DNA of 64,000 bases from NCBI RefSeq assembly GCF_016950255.1, contig NZ_JACGFN010000002.1:682001-746000 (forward strand), given 5' to 3'. A program made the position numbers and the translations under genes. This document shows positions 43,038 to 52,204 of the stretch, piece after piece (position 1 is the first letter of the stretch; each line of letters begins with the position of its first letter). Source of the DNA: Pectobacterium brasiliense (GTDB lineage: Bacteria > Pseudomonadota > Gammaproteobacteria > Enterobacterales > Enterobacteriaceae). A model generated the notes under the pieces. The model did not search any database and was not told where the DNA came from. It was given only the letters and a program-made list of their open reading frames with translations.

Positions 43038-43373
43038 TTACCACCCCGTCAGAAAAGAAAATACCAGCCAGAACAGGCAGATCACCGTCAGCCCTGTCGC
43101 AAAAAGCGTATAAAAAATATAGCCTCGCAGCAGGAAGCTAAACCCGACGCCAACCAGCACTGAAAACGGCATCAGCGCCAGAAAAAACGGCCAGGTGTAG
43201 AGCATGAAGAAAAACGTGGTATTGGAGCCGTATACCAGAAAAGGGATGGCAAAGGCCAACCAATAGAAGGAGAACCCCGTTACCGCCCCCATAAACAGGT
43301 AGGAAACGCCGTCATCTTCTTCTTGTTGCGCTGGCCGAGTCTTGCTAATCGTTAACTGCGTGGCATTTTGCAT
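43038..43373 (-). CDS. ygbE: DUF3561 inner-membrane protein YgbE
   Basis: A 111-residue membrane protein of unknown function with three to four hydrophobic helices and the family-like PFLVYGSNTTFFFMLYTWPFFLALMPFS. It corresponds to E. coli YgbE (107 residues) by sequence and by place next to cysC. ATG 43373 is preferred (GGGAAAG site, E. coli-like N terminus), although two upstream in-frame ATG codons exist. It may be cotranscribed with cysC, 55 bases upstream. Confidence 0.85.
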   Translation of the reverse strand: MQNATQLTISKTRPAQQEEDDGVSYLFMGAVTGFSFYWLAFAIPFLVYGSNTTFFFMLYTWPFFLALMPFSVLVGVGFSFLLRGYIFYTLFATGLTVICLFWLVFSFLTGW

Positions 43374-43428
43374 AATCTTTCCCATTCGTCCCCTCATCAC
43401 CCACTAGCGCGGTGAAAAAAGCGGGATA

Positions 43429-44046
43429 TCAGAGCTTGATAATAGCTCTCTTGCCCAGCAGATCTAACAATTGGCCTGTCAAATTTGTTACTAATTGTTC
43501 GCCATCCAGATGACTATCCGGCGCTTCCGGCGCTTCATACGCCGAGTCGATCCCAGTGAAATTACGCAGCTCTCCCGCACGGGCTTTTTTATACAACCCC
43601 TTAGGATCGCGCGCTTCACAGGTCGCTAACGGCGTATCCACGAAGACTTCGATGAACTGCTCTTCGCCCAGTAAATCCTGCACCATTTTACGCTCGGCGC
43701 GGTGCGGCGAGATAAACGCGGTCAGGACCACCAGACCCGCATCTACCATCAGTTTGGCGACTTCACCCACGCGGCGGATATTTTCGCGCCGATCGTCGTC
43801 GGTGAAGCCTAAATCACGGCACAATCCGTGCCGCACATTGTCGCCATCCAGCAGATAGGTGCTGACGCCACGTTGATGTAGCGCCTGTTCCAACGCCCCC
43901 GCCAGCGTGGATTTACCGGATCCAGACAACCCGGTAAACCAGATAACGACGCCCTGATGACCATGCAATTTCTCGCGCGACTCTCGGGTGACATCGTGCG
44001 CATGCCAGACGACGTTATCGTCAGTCGGTTCATCGCGTAAAGACAC
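43429..44046 (-). CDS. cysC: Adenylylsulfate kinase
   Basis: APS kinase, which phosphorylates APS to PAPS in sulfate assimilation. Walker A is [17 protein letters not shown], with the family motifs [21 protein letters not shown] and the C-terminal [14 protein letters not shown]. The start is taken as GTG at 44046, one base after the cysN stop with a GGGAGG site; this gives 205 residues (E. coli 201). A longer frame into cysN is open but lacks support. Confidence 0.96.
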   Translation of the reverse strand: MSLRDEPTDDNVVWHAHDVTRESREKLHGHQGVVIWFTGLSGSGKSTLAGALEQALHQRGVSTYLLDGDNVRHGLCRDLGFTDDDRRENIRRVGEVAKLMVDAGLVVLTAFISPHRAERKMVQDLLGEEQFIEVFVDTPLATCEARDPKGLYKKARAGELRNFTGIDSAYEAPEAPDSHLDGEQLVTNLTGQLLDLLGKRAIIKL

Positions 44047-44047
44047 G

Positions 44048-45538
44048 TTATTTGCCTCCCAGCAGATCGCGCGCACCCCAATGTGGGAAGTGGCGACGTA
44101 CCAGTGCATTCAGTTCCAGCTCAAACGCACTGTGCGCGCCCGGCTCCTGATACACCTGCTCGATAGGTTCCCGCACCAGCCCCGCACCGATCGTGACGTT
44201 GCTCAGGCGATCGATAAAGATCATCCCGCCCGTCACCGCATTGTGCTGATAGTTGTCCAACACCAGCGGCTCATCAAAAATCAGCTCAACCGAACCGATA
44301 CCATTCAGCGGCAGGTTCTCCGCGACGCGCTGCGTCAGCGTATTGATCTCAACCTGATACTGAATATTCTCGACCCGAGCGCGCGTTTTCTTACCGCCAA
44401 TCTTGATGTCGTAACTCTGTCCCGGCACCAGCGGCTGCTCCGCCATCCAGACGACGTCCACCAGCGCATGCTGCACCGCTTTCAGCGACTCGCTGCTGTC
44501 GATCAGCAGGTCACCACGGCTGATATCCACCTCATCCGCCAGCACCAGCGTAATCGCTTCACCCGCCTGCGCCTGCGGTAAATCCCCGTCAAAGGTCACA
44601 ATACGGCTGACGGTGGATTCTACGCCGGATGGCAGCACTTTAACCCGTTGCCCAACGCGGATGATGCCGGAGGCCAGCGTTCCCGCGTAGCCACGGAAAT
44701 CCAGATTCGGGCGATTCACATACTGAACCGGGAAACGCATCGGCTGTTCCAGCGTACGCTGTGCCACATTGACCGTTTCCAGCACGTCCAGCAGCGTCGG
44801 TCCGGTATACCAGCCCATCGTCGTACTCGGCGTTGCGACATTGTCGCCATCCAGCGCGGAAATCGGCACAAAGGTGATATTCAGGTCGGCAGGCAGTTGC
44901 TGAGCAAAATCCAGATAGTCCTGCTTAAACTGCTCAAACACCGTTTGCTGATAATCCACTAAGTCCATTTTGTTCACCGCCACCACCAGATCGCGAATCC
45001 CCAGCAGGGTCGCAATAAAGCTGTGACGACGGGTTTGATCCAATACGCCTTTGCGAGCGTCAATCAGCAGGATCGCCAGTTCGCAGGTTGATGCGCCCGT
45101 TGCCATGTTGCGGGTGTACTGCTCGTGTCCCGGCGTATCGGCGATGATGAATTTGCGTTTTTCCGTGGAAAAATAGCGGTAGGCCACGTCAATCGTGATG
45201 CCCTGTTCACGTTCAGCCTGAAGCCCATCGACCAGCAGCGCCAGATCCAGTTTTTCGCCCTGCGTGCCCAGACGCTTGCTGTCATTGTGCAGCGTACTGA
45301 GCTGATCTTCATAAATCTGGCGCGTATCGTGTAACAAACGGCCAATCAGCGTACTTTTTCCATCGTCGACGCTACCGCAGGTCAGGAAACGCAGCAGCGT
45401 TTTATCCTGCTGCGCGTGTAAATACGCTTCCACACCGCCCTGCTCGGCGATCTGCTGTGCAATCGCATTGTTGATGATGACGGCATCTTTCTCAGCCGCA
45501 TTGTCTGCCGCTGTGTCTTTTAAAGAAATTTGGCTCAT
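44048..45538 (-). CDS. cysN: Sulfate adenylyltransferase subunit 1 (GTPase)
   Basis: The GTPase subunit of ATP sulfurylase; with CysD it makes adenylylsulfate, driven by GTP hydrolysis. EF-Tu-like G motifs are [31 protein letters not shown] and NKMD. The 496 residues compare with 475 in E. coli, the excess being at the N terminus ([20 protein letters not shown]). It is 11 bases after cysD. Confidence 0.97.
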   Translation of the reverse strand: MSQISLKDTAADNAAEKDAVIINNAIAQQIAEQGGVEAYLHAQQDKTLLRFLTCGSVDDGKSTLIGRLLHDTRQIYEDQLSTLHNDSKRLGTQGEKLDLALLVDGLQAEREQGITIDVAYRYFSTEKRKFIIADTPGHEQYTRNMATGASTCELAILLIDARKGVLDQTRRHSFIATLLGIRDLVVAVNKMDLVDYQQTVFEQFKQDYLDFAQQLPADLNITFVPISALDGDNVATPSTTMGWYTGPTLLDVLETVNVAQRTLEQPMRFPVQYVNRPNLDFRGYAGTLASGIIRVGQRVKVLPSGVESTVSRIVTFDGDLPQAQAGEAITLVLADEVDISRGDLLIDSSESLKAVQHALVDVVWMAEQPLVPGQSYDIKIGGKKTRARVENIQYQVEINTLTQRVAENLPLNGIGSVELIFDEPLVLDNYQHNAVTGGMIFIDRLSNVTIGAGLVREPIEQVYQEPGAHSAFELELNALVRRHFPHWGARDLLGGK

Positions 45539-45549
45539 TCGACGATTCC

Positions 45550-46458
45550 TCAGAAATACCCTTGACGCTTTTTCAGCTCCATTGAACCGGCCTGATCGCG
45601 GTCAATTACCCTTCCCTGACGCTCACTGGTCGTGGAAACCAGCATCTCTTCGATGATTTCCGGCAGCGTTTGCGCCTCTGATGCCACCGCGCCCGTCAGC
45701 GGCCAGCAGCCCAGCGTGCGGAAGCGCACCATGCGTTGTTCGATCACTTCACCGGGTTGCAGATCGATGCGATCGTCATCCACCATCAGCAGCATGCCAT
45801 CGCGTTCCACCACCGGACGCGGCGCGGCCAGATATAGCGGAACAATATCGATGTTTTCCAGATAGATGTATTGCCAGATATCCAACTCGGTCCAGTTGGA
45901 GAGCGGGAAAACGCGGATGCTCTCGCCTTTATTAATCTGGCCGTTGTAGTTATGCCACAGCTCCGGGCGCTGATTCTTCGGATCCCAGCGGTGGAAACGA
46001 TCGCGGAAGGAGTAAATACGCTCTTTGGCACGCGATTTCTCTTCATCGCGGCGCGCCCCGCCAAACGCGGCATCAAAACCGTATTTATCCAGCGCCTGCT
46101 TCAGCCCTTCGGTTTTCATGATGTCTGTGTGCTTGGCGCTGCCGTGCACAAAGGGGTTAATTCCCAGCGCTTCCCCCTGCGGGTTGCGGTGCACCAACAG
46201 TTCACAGCCATAGGCTTTTGCCGTCCGGTCGCGGAATTCGTACATTTCACGAAATTTCCAGCCGGTATCAACGTGCAGCAGCGGGAAAGGCAGCGATCCC
46301 GGATAGAACGCCTTGCGCGCCAGATGCAGCATCACCGAAGAGTCTTTGCCGATGGAGTACATCATCACCGGATTACTGAACTCGGCCGCTACTTCGCGGA
46401 TGATGTGAATGCTTTCGGCTTCAAGCTGCCGTAAATGCGTGAGTCGTTTCTCGTCCAT
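45550..46458 (-). CDS. cysD: Sulfate adenylyltransferase subunit 2
   Basis: The catalytic subunit of ATP sulfurylase, 302 residues as in E. coli. The PP-loop motif is [21 protein letters not shown], followed by [18 protein letters not shown] and the [15 protein letters not shown] segment. It is nine bases after cysG and is the second gene of cysGDNC. Confidence 0.98.
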   Translation of the reverse strand: MDEKRLTHLRQLEAESIHIIREVAAEFSNPVMMYSIGKDSSVMLHLARKAFYPGSLPFPLLHVDTGWKFREMYEFRDRTAKAYGCELLVHRNPQGEALGINPFVHGSAKHTDIMKTEGLKQALDKYGFDAAFGGARRDEEKSRAKERIYSFRDRFHRWDPKNQRPELWHNYNGQINKGESIRVFPLSNWTELDIWQYIYLENIDIVPLYLAAPRPVVERDGMLLMVDDDRIDLQPGEVIEQRMVRFRTLGCWPLTGAVASEAQTLPEIIEEMLVSTTSERQGRVIDRDQAGSMELKKRQGYF

Positions 46459-46467
46459 ACCCTTTCC

Positions 46468-47910
46468 TTAAGCCAAGTTTACTACCGCTGGGCGGCTGTC
46501 TTGCGGCACCGTCGGCGTTGTCTGACCAAACCAGGCAATCTGATGGTGCAAATCCACCACCTCGCCAATCACCAGCAGCGCAGGTGTCGGCGCTTGCCGT
46601 GCCAAATGTTCTAACTGTTGCAACGTGCCAATTTGCACTTGCTGATCGTGTCGGGTGCCGCGACTGATCACGGCAACGGGCGTCTGCGATGAACGGCCAT
46701 GTGCGATCAGTTGCTGCGAAATCTCGGCGGCCTTCATCGTTCCCATATAAATCGCCAGCGTCTGACGGCCACGCGCCAGCGTCGACCAGTCCAGCGAATC
46801 GCCATCCGGGCGACAGTGTCCGGTAATAAAAAGTACGCTCTGCGCGTAGTCACGGTGCGTTAACGGGATCCCCGCATACGCCGTGACGCCTGCCGCAGCC
46901 GTCACGCCGGGCACCACCTGAAACGTGATACCGGCCTGCGCCACCGCTTGCAGCTCTTCACCGCCGCGGCCAAAAATGAAGGGATCGCCACCTTTCAGGC
47001 GCACTACCCGCTTCCCTTCCTGCGCCAGCTTCACCAATAGCTGATTAATCTCATCCTGCGGCAACGAATGCGTACTGGCGCGTTTTCCAACGCAGATACG
47101 TTCGGCATCGCGGCGCACCAAATCCAGTACGTCGGCGCTGACCAGATGGTCATACAGCACCACGTCCGCCTGCTGCATCACCTGCAATCCACGCAGCGTC
47201 AGCAGTCCGGCATCGCCGGGACCTGCGCCAACCAGTGCGACTTCGCCACGTGCCGCCGCGGGCTGCTGCTGTTCCTCTTGCTGATGCGCCAGCTGCTGTT
47301 GCAATTCATCCTCGGCCTGCGCCAGTTGCCCCGCGGACACCAGCGACGCAAAGCGTCCGACAAACAGCCGTTCCCAAAAACGACGGCGTGCCGGCATCGA
47401 ATGCAGTCGGGTTTTAATTCTGTCGCGCCAGCTTCCGGCGATATCCGCCATCGTGCCCAAACTGGCGGGCAGTAATGATTCCAGCTTTTCACGCAGCAGA
47501 CGCGCCAGCACCGGTGCCTGTCCACCCGAGGAAATGGCCACCACCAGCGGAGAGCGATCGACAATCGAGGGGAAAATAAACGAGCACTTCGGCTGATCGT
47601 CTACCACGTTCACCAGCAAGTGGCGCTGATTCGCCGCCTCAAATACCGCGGCATTCAGCTCGGCGTCATCCGTAGCGGCAATCACCAGAAATACGCCGGA
47701 TAGCAAATCAGGCGTAAAAACCTGCGCCAGCCATTCAACCTGCCCGGCCTGATGCTGCGCCGCCAGCGGTTCGGCCAGCGCCTGTGCGACAATTTTTACC
47801 TCCGCACCCGCGCGTTGCAGTAGATCGATTTTGCGCGTAGCAACCTCGCCGCCGCCGACAACCAGTACCGGACGCTGACGAAGATCGGCAAATAAAGGGA
47901 GATAGTTCAC
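46468..47910 (-). CDS. cysG: Siroheme synthase CysG
   Basis: The trifunctional enzyme making siroheme for sulfite reductase. The N-terminal part is precorrin-2 dehydrogenase/ferrochelatase ([17 protein letters not shown]), the C-terminal part uroporphyrinogen-III methyltransferase ([36 protein letters not shown]). At 480 residues it is longer than E. coli CysG (457), mainly through a Gln-rich linker at about 195-220 and a C-terminal extension. It leads the operon cysG-cysD-cysN-cysC; in E. coli cysG lies with nirB. Confidence 0.96.
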   Translation of the reverse strand: MNYLPLFADLRQRPVLVVGGGEVATRKIDLLQRAGAEVKIVAQALAEPLAAQHQAGQVEWLAQVFTPDLLSGVFLVIAATDDAELNAAVFEAANQRHLLVNVVDDQPKCSFIFPSIVDRSPLVVAISSGGQAPVLARLLREKLESLLPASLGTMADIAGSWRDRIKTRLHSMPARRRFWERLFVGRFASLVSAGQLAQAEDELQQQLAHQQEEQQQPAAARGEVALVGAGPGDAGLLTLRGLQVMQQADVVLYDHLVSADVLDLVRRDAERICVGKRASTHSLPQDEINQLLVKLAQEGKRVVRLKGGDPFIFGRGGEELQAVAQAGITFQVVPGVTAAAGVTAYAGIPLTHRDYAQSVLFITGHCRPDGDSLDWSTLARGRQTLAIYMGTMKAAEISQQLIAHGRSSQTPVAVISRGTRHDQQVQIGTLQQLEHLARQAPTPALLVIGEVVDLHHQIAWFGQTTPTVPQDSRPAVVNLA

Positions 47911-48335
47911 AATCGCCTTAACTAAGCAAAAAAGTAGATAATGCGACTATACGGTGCGGACAGAACACTTATGAAATGCCGAATTGGAATGACAAGTTCC
48001 GTAATGGAATAACAGTAAAATAAATCCGACTACTCACACATCCTCGTCAGCTATCGACCTTACACCGACATTTGTTCGAAAGAGTTTATGACGCATGTCA
48101 AAGTTGCGGACAGTTTGCCGATTTTTGATATTTGCTTTTCCAGATTCATTGCAACATGCCAGTAGCCCCGCGGGTAGCAAAAAGCCATTAACGAGAAGAG
48201 GTTCACACGATTCGTTCAAGCGTTGACTGAACAGAATGGATCACGATTCCTCGTGGTATGGACGCAAATCTGTTGTGGTCATGCCACGACAAACGTCAAG
48301 CCAAATTAGCTTATTAATAGAAGAGGATTGCGCGT
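47911..48335. other. Divergent control region cysG / eutE-like gene
   Basis: 425 bases with no convincing gene. Near cysG are TGGAAT repeats (about 47984-48012), possibly part of a CysB-controlled promoter. Near the eutE-like gene two small inverted repeats are seen: CACG-6-CGTG (about 48242-48255) and GTGG-5-CCAC (about 48276-48288). These are candidate operators for the divergent catabolic cluster. Confidence 0.4.
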
Positions 48336-49715
48336 ATGGAACAATCAACACTCGAGCTCAACGCCCCGGCACGCCCTGTTACTGATTTCGATGCACAATA
48401 TGGGATCTTTGCCTCTCTGGACGATGCCGTCTCTGCCGCAGCGCACGCGCAAAAACGGCTGGATAACGTCATTGTGCGGCAAAACGTTATTGCAGCCGTC
48501 CGTCAGGCCGGCGAACGCTATGCGCAGGTTCTGGCCGAAATGGCCGTGGAAGAAACCGGCATGGGACGTGTGGCGGATAAATATGCCAAAAATGTCTCGC
48601 AGGCGCGTAGTACGCCCGGAACTGAGAGCCTGTCGGCAAAAGTCGTGACAGGAGATAACGGCCTCACGCTGATTGAAAACGCACCATGGGGCGTCGTGGC
48701 ATCCGTCACGCCATCAACCAATCCGGCCGCCACCGTTATCAATAACGCCATCAGTATGATTGCCGCAGGCAACAGTATCGTTTTTGCTCCACATCCCTCG
48801 GCAAAGAAAGTATCGCTCTACACGATCAGCCTGTTGAATAAAGCCATTGTTGCCGCAGGTGGCCCAGAGAATCTGTTAGTGACGGTGGCTGAGCCTAATA
48901 TTGAAACTGCACAGCGGCTATTCCGGCACCCCGGTATCAGCCTGCTGGTTGTTACCGGCGGCGAAGCCGTCGTGGAAGCAGCTCGCAAACATACAGACAA
49001 ACGTTTGATTGCCGCTGGCGCGGGAAATCCACCGGTAGTGGTTGATGAAACGGCAAATATCGAACGTGCCGCACGTGATATTGTTCGCGGCGCATCGTTT
49101 GATAACAACATTATCTGTGTCGATGAGAAAGTGGCAATCGTGGTCAACAGCGTCGCCGATGAGTTACTGTCGGAAATGCAATACCATCAGGCTGTATTAC
49201 TTACTCGCCAACAAACCGAGCAACTTCAGTCATTGTTACTCACCGATATTGACGAGCATGGGAACGGGCGTCCACATCGCGATTGGGTAGGACGCGACGC
49301 GGCCAAAATTGCGGCGGCCATTGGTCTGGATGTCAGCGAACACACTCGCCTGTTACTGGCGGAAACGGACGCGAATCACCCGTTCGCCGTAACCGAAATG
49401 ATGATGCCGGTTCTGCCCATTGTTCGTGTACGGGATGTGGAGGAAGCCATCGAACTTGCCATCCATCTGGAAGGCGGACGCCGTCATACCGCTGCCATGC
49501 ACTCAACAAATATTAATAATCTGCACAAGATGGCGAATGCGATCAACACCAGCATCTTTGTGAAAAATGGCCCCTGTATTGCGGGATTAGGATTGGGCGG
49601 CGAAGGATGTACGTCCATGACCATTTCCACGCCGACGGGCGAAGGTGTGACATCTGCACGTACTTTTGTGCGAATTCGACGCTGTGTGATGGTAGATATG
49701 TTCAGGATCGTTTAA
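48336..49715 (+). CDS. EutE-type acylating acetaldehyde dehydrogenase
   Basis: A 459-residue aldehyde dehydrogenase that by family converts acetaldehyde, CoA and NAD+ to acetyl-CoA. From residue 24 (IFASLDDAV) it follows Salmonella EutE closely: ENAPWGVVASVTPSTNPAATVINNAIS, IAAGAGNPPVVVDETA, the catalytic Cys261 in NNIICVDEK, and CIAGLGLGGEG. The first ~22 residues are unrelated to the EutE encapsulation helix and contain Pro residues. No shell protein genes are nearby. It is first in a plus-strand cluster with eutR-, adhP- and pta-like genes, after an AGAGGA site. Confidence 0.92.
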   Translation: MEQSTLELNAPARPVTDFDAQYGIFASLDDAVSAAAHAQKRLDNVIVRQNVIAAVRQAGERYAQVLAEMAVEETGMGRVADKYAKNVSQARSTPGTESLSAKVVTGDNGLTLIENAPWGVVASVTPSTNPAATVINNAISMIAAGNSIVFAPHPSAKKVSLYTISLLNKAIVAAGGPENLLVTVAEPNIETAQRLFRHPGISLLVVTGGEAVVEAARKHTDKRLIAAGAGNPPVVVDETANIERAARDIVRGASFDNNIICVDEKVAIVVNSVADELLSEMQYHQAVLLTRQQTEQLQSLLLTDIDEHGNGRPHRDWVGRDAAKIAAAIGLDVSEHTRLLLAETDANHPFAVTEMMMPVLPIVRVRDVEEAIELAIHLEGGRRHTAAMHSTNINNLHKMANAINTSIFVKNGPCIAGLGLGGEGCTSMTISTPTGEGVTSARTFVRIRRCVMVDMFRIV

Positions 49716-49844
49716 TTTTATCAGTACTACAGCCATCGCCGTGAATAACAGGCAGGAGCGCGTTATAGCGACGATGGCTTGCAAGCATGCTGGGTATCAC
49801 GATGTTGGATGTCACCATAGAGTAAAGCTTTTTCTGGGAGGAAA

Positions 49845-50885
49845 ATGCCTATGAGAACCGAGAATACCCCACCACTGCATCAGCTTGATGCCAGGGTCAC
49901 TCCTCCAGAAAAACGATTGTCTTCTCAGGAGCAGTACATCCATCAGTATTCCACACAGGATGTTTATGCCCAGTCCTGTACGATCACAGCCTGGCAGCAG
50001 TTGTACGATCAGGTTTCACCCGGCCATTTCCGCGGCGAACTTCAGGAATTACTGTTAGATGGCATTCAGCTTTGTCACGAATACACAAACCTCGCGCTCC
50101 GCCAATCTTGTATGGTATGGCCCGGTTCATTCTGGTTCGGCGTCCCTTCAACACAAGAGAGTATGGGATTTATTGATGCCCAACCGCTGGATGAATACAG
50201 CATCGCTGTTAGCCCCGGCGGCAAAGAGTTTGAATTAAGTACACCCGACGAGTTTTCCATTTTGGGCGTTGTTATCTCACACGATGTGCTTAATCAGTAT
50301 ATTGGCGCACTTAGCGATCCAGAATGGCTGACTCAGAGGTTGAATCAGGGGGCAACGCTGCAAATAGAACACGACAAAAAAGCCACGCTGTGTTCATTTA
50401 TCCGTCAGGCTCTGTGGTATAGCTGCCATTTCCCCCACGTGATGAAAACACGTAATGCAGAAAAAGTGCTGAAACATAACCTACTGACTACGCTCATTTC
50501 CTTTCTGGAAAACGCTCAATCGCCCTCTGAATATGCGCAAAGTCATCACTATCGCAAATTGATTTCGTTTGTACGTGAGTATGTGTTGAGTCAAACATCA
50601 GAGCCAGTCACCGTGCTCGATCTCTGCCGCCAGTTACACGTGAGTCGCCGAACATTACAGAACGCCTTCCACAGCGTGGTAGGCATTGGCCCCAATGCCT
50701 GGCTAAAAATCATCCGTCTCAATGCGGTTCGTCGCGAACTCATCAGCCCAATATCGCCGCACCGTACGGTTCAAGATGCCGCCATGCAATGGGGGTTCTG
50801 GCACCTGAGCCAGTTTGCCAGAGATTATCAAAAGCTCTTTAACGAGAAGCCATCGTTAACGCTACGACGGCGCTTACAACACTAG
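49845..50885 (+). CDS. EutR-type AraC-family regulator
   Basis: A 346-residue AraC/XylS regulator, collinear with EutR of Salmonella. Shared segments include ITAWQQLYDQVSPGHFRGEL, the LALRQSCMVWPGSFWFGVP stretch, FELSTPDEFSILGVV, and the C-terminal double helix-turn-helix (VLDLCRQLHVSRRTLQNAF; DAAMQWGFWHLSQFARDYQKLF). EutR senses ethanolamine with cobalamin, but no ethanolamine genes are here, so its effector is uncertain. The ATG at 49845 is only three bases from GGAGG; ATG 49851 is a likely alternative. Confidence 0.9.
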   Translation: MPMRTENTPPLHQLDARVTPPEKRLSSQEQYIHQYSTQDVYAQSCTITAWQQLYDQVSPGHFRGELQELLLDGIQLCHEYTNLALRQSCMVWPGSFWFGVPSTQESMGFIDAQPLDEYSIAVSPGGKEFELSTPDEFSILGVVISHDVLNQYIGALSDPEWLTQRLNQGATLQIEHDKKATLCSFIRQALWYSCHFPHVMKTRNAEKVLKHNLLTTLISFLENAQSPSEYAQSHHYRKLISFVREYVLSQTSEPVTVLDLCRQLHVSRRTLQNAFHSVVGIGPNAWLKIIRLNAVRRELISPISPHRTVQDAAMQWGFWHLSQFARDYQKLFNEKPSLTLRRRLQH

Positions 50886-51038
50886 CCACTTATCTTTTCT
50901 TTATCCGTATAACGAGTCTTTCTGTGATGCCATCCAGCATCACAAGGTCAAACTCATCTTAATTTTTCGCCGTCGCCTCATAAGAGGCATGTGTCATCGT
51001 CAGCTTATTTATGTGTTAAATACGAACAGGAGTCAGTT

Positions 51039-52076
51039 ATGAAAGCAGTTGTCGCCGGTAAAGGTGGAAAAGCCGAAATTATTGAAAAAGCATTACGCGA
51101 ACCCGGCCACGGCGAAGCGTTGCTTGCCATGGAATACTGCGGTGTCTGTCATACGGATCTACACGTCAAAAATGGCGATTATGGTGATAAAACCGGGGTC
51201 ATTCTCGGCCATGAAGGCATTGGCATCGTTAAAGCCATTGGGCCCGGTGTCACCTCACTCAAACCGGGCGATCGTGCCAGCGTGGCCTGGTTCTATCAAG
51301 GATGTGGACACTGTGAATACTGTGTCGGCGGCAATGAAACGCTATGCCGTGGCGTCAAAAATGCCGGTTATACCGTCGATGGCGGTATGGCTGAGGAATG
51401 TATTGTCGTCGCAGATTATGCGGTCAAGGTTCCCGATGGGTTGGATCCGGCTGCGGCCAGCAGTATTACCTGCGCGGGCGTAACAACCTACAAAGCGGTC
51501 AAAGTTTCCACCGTTAAACCCGGCCAGTGGATTGTTATTTATGGCCTCGGCGGGTTAGGGAATCTGGCATTGCAATACGCAAAAAATGTCTTTAACGCCA
51601 ACGTTATCGCCGTGGATGTTAACGATGCCCAACTGGCCTTTGCAAAAGAGATGGGTGCAGATTTAGTCATCAACCCAGCGAAAGAAAACGCGGCAGAAAT
51701 CATTCAGGAAAAAGTGGGCGGTGCACATGCTGCCGTCGTCACCGCCGTCGCACGGGCGGTGTTTAATTCTGCCATTGATGCGGTACGCGCCGGGGCGCGG
51801 GTGGTTGCCATCGGCCTGCCTCCCGAAAGTATGGACCTGTACATTCCGCGTCTGGTGCTTGATGGCATTCAGGTCATCGGTTCACTGGTAGGGACACGTC
51901 AGGATTTACAGGAAGCGTTCCAGTTTGCTCAGGAGGGGAAAGTCGTCCCTAAAGTGACACTACGCCCAATGACCGACGTCAACGCCATTTTTGAAGAAAT
52001 GGAGCAAGGAAAAATCAAAGGCCGGATGGTCATTGATTTACGTAGCAGTAGCCTGGCGGCGTTAAATCACAGTTAA
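51039..52076 (+). CDS. adhP: AdhP-type zinc alcohol dehydrogenase
   Basis: A 345-residue zinc-dependent, ethanol-preferring alcohol dehydrogenase close to E. coli AdhP. The catalytic zinc site includes CGVCHTDLH and GHEGIG, the structural zinc site [15 protein letters not shown], and the NAD-binding [13 protein letters not shown]. An upstream in-frame ATG at 50991 is open, but 51039 follows an ACAGGAGT site and aligns with AdhP. It would interconvert ethanol and acetaldehyde, feeding the EutE-like enzyme. Confidence 0.95.
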   Translation: MKAVVAGKGGKAEIIEKALREPGHGEALLAMEYCGVCHTDLHVKNGDYGDKTGVILGHEGIGIVKAIGPGVTSLKPGDRASVAWFYQGCGHCEYCVGGNETLCRGVKNAGYTVDGGMAEECIVVADYAVKVPDGLDPAAASSITCAGVTTYKAVKVSTVKPGQWIVIYGLGGLGNLALQYAKNVFNANVIAVDVNDAQLAFAKEMGADLVINPAKENAAEIIQEKVGGAHAAVVTAVARAVFNSAIDAVRAGARVVAIGLPPESMDLYIPRLVLDGIQVIGSLVGTRQDLQEAFQFAQEGKVVPKVTLRPMTDVNAIFEEMEQGKIKGRMVIDLRSSSLAALNHS

Positions 52077-52125
52077 CCCAGCTCTCAATAAATTATATTC
52101 AGGACAGTGCATTGGCGTATCCAAC

Positions 52126-52157
52126 TATGCATAACCCATTTTATGCATAACCCATTT
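52126..52157 (+). repeat. Perfect 16-bp tandem duplication before pta
   Basis: tatgcataacccattt occurs twice without a gap (52126-52141 and 52142-52157), 50 bases after adhP and 47 bases before pta. Each unit contains the palindrome atgcat. It could be recent slippage or a doubled protein-binding site. Confidence 0.9.
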
Positions 52158-52204
52158 GCTGTATGACGAGCCGCTATCGCACGAGAAAATAAGAAGGATA
52201 AGAC

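Noticed and set aside
44047..44109. Upstream extension of cysC to 44109
   Set aside because: The extra residues overlap the end of cysN and are not part of APS kinase; GTG at 44046 has a GGGAGG site.
48034..48219. A 61-codon minus-strand frame in the cysG/eutE-like control region
   Set aside because: It begins at TTG with no ribosome site and shows no recognisable family.
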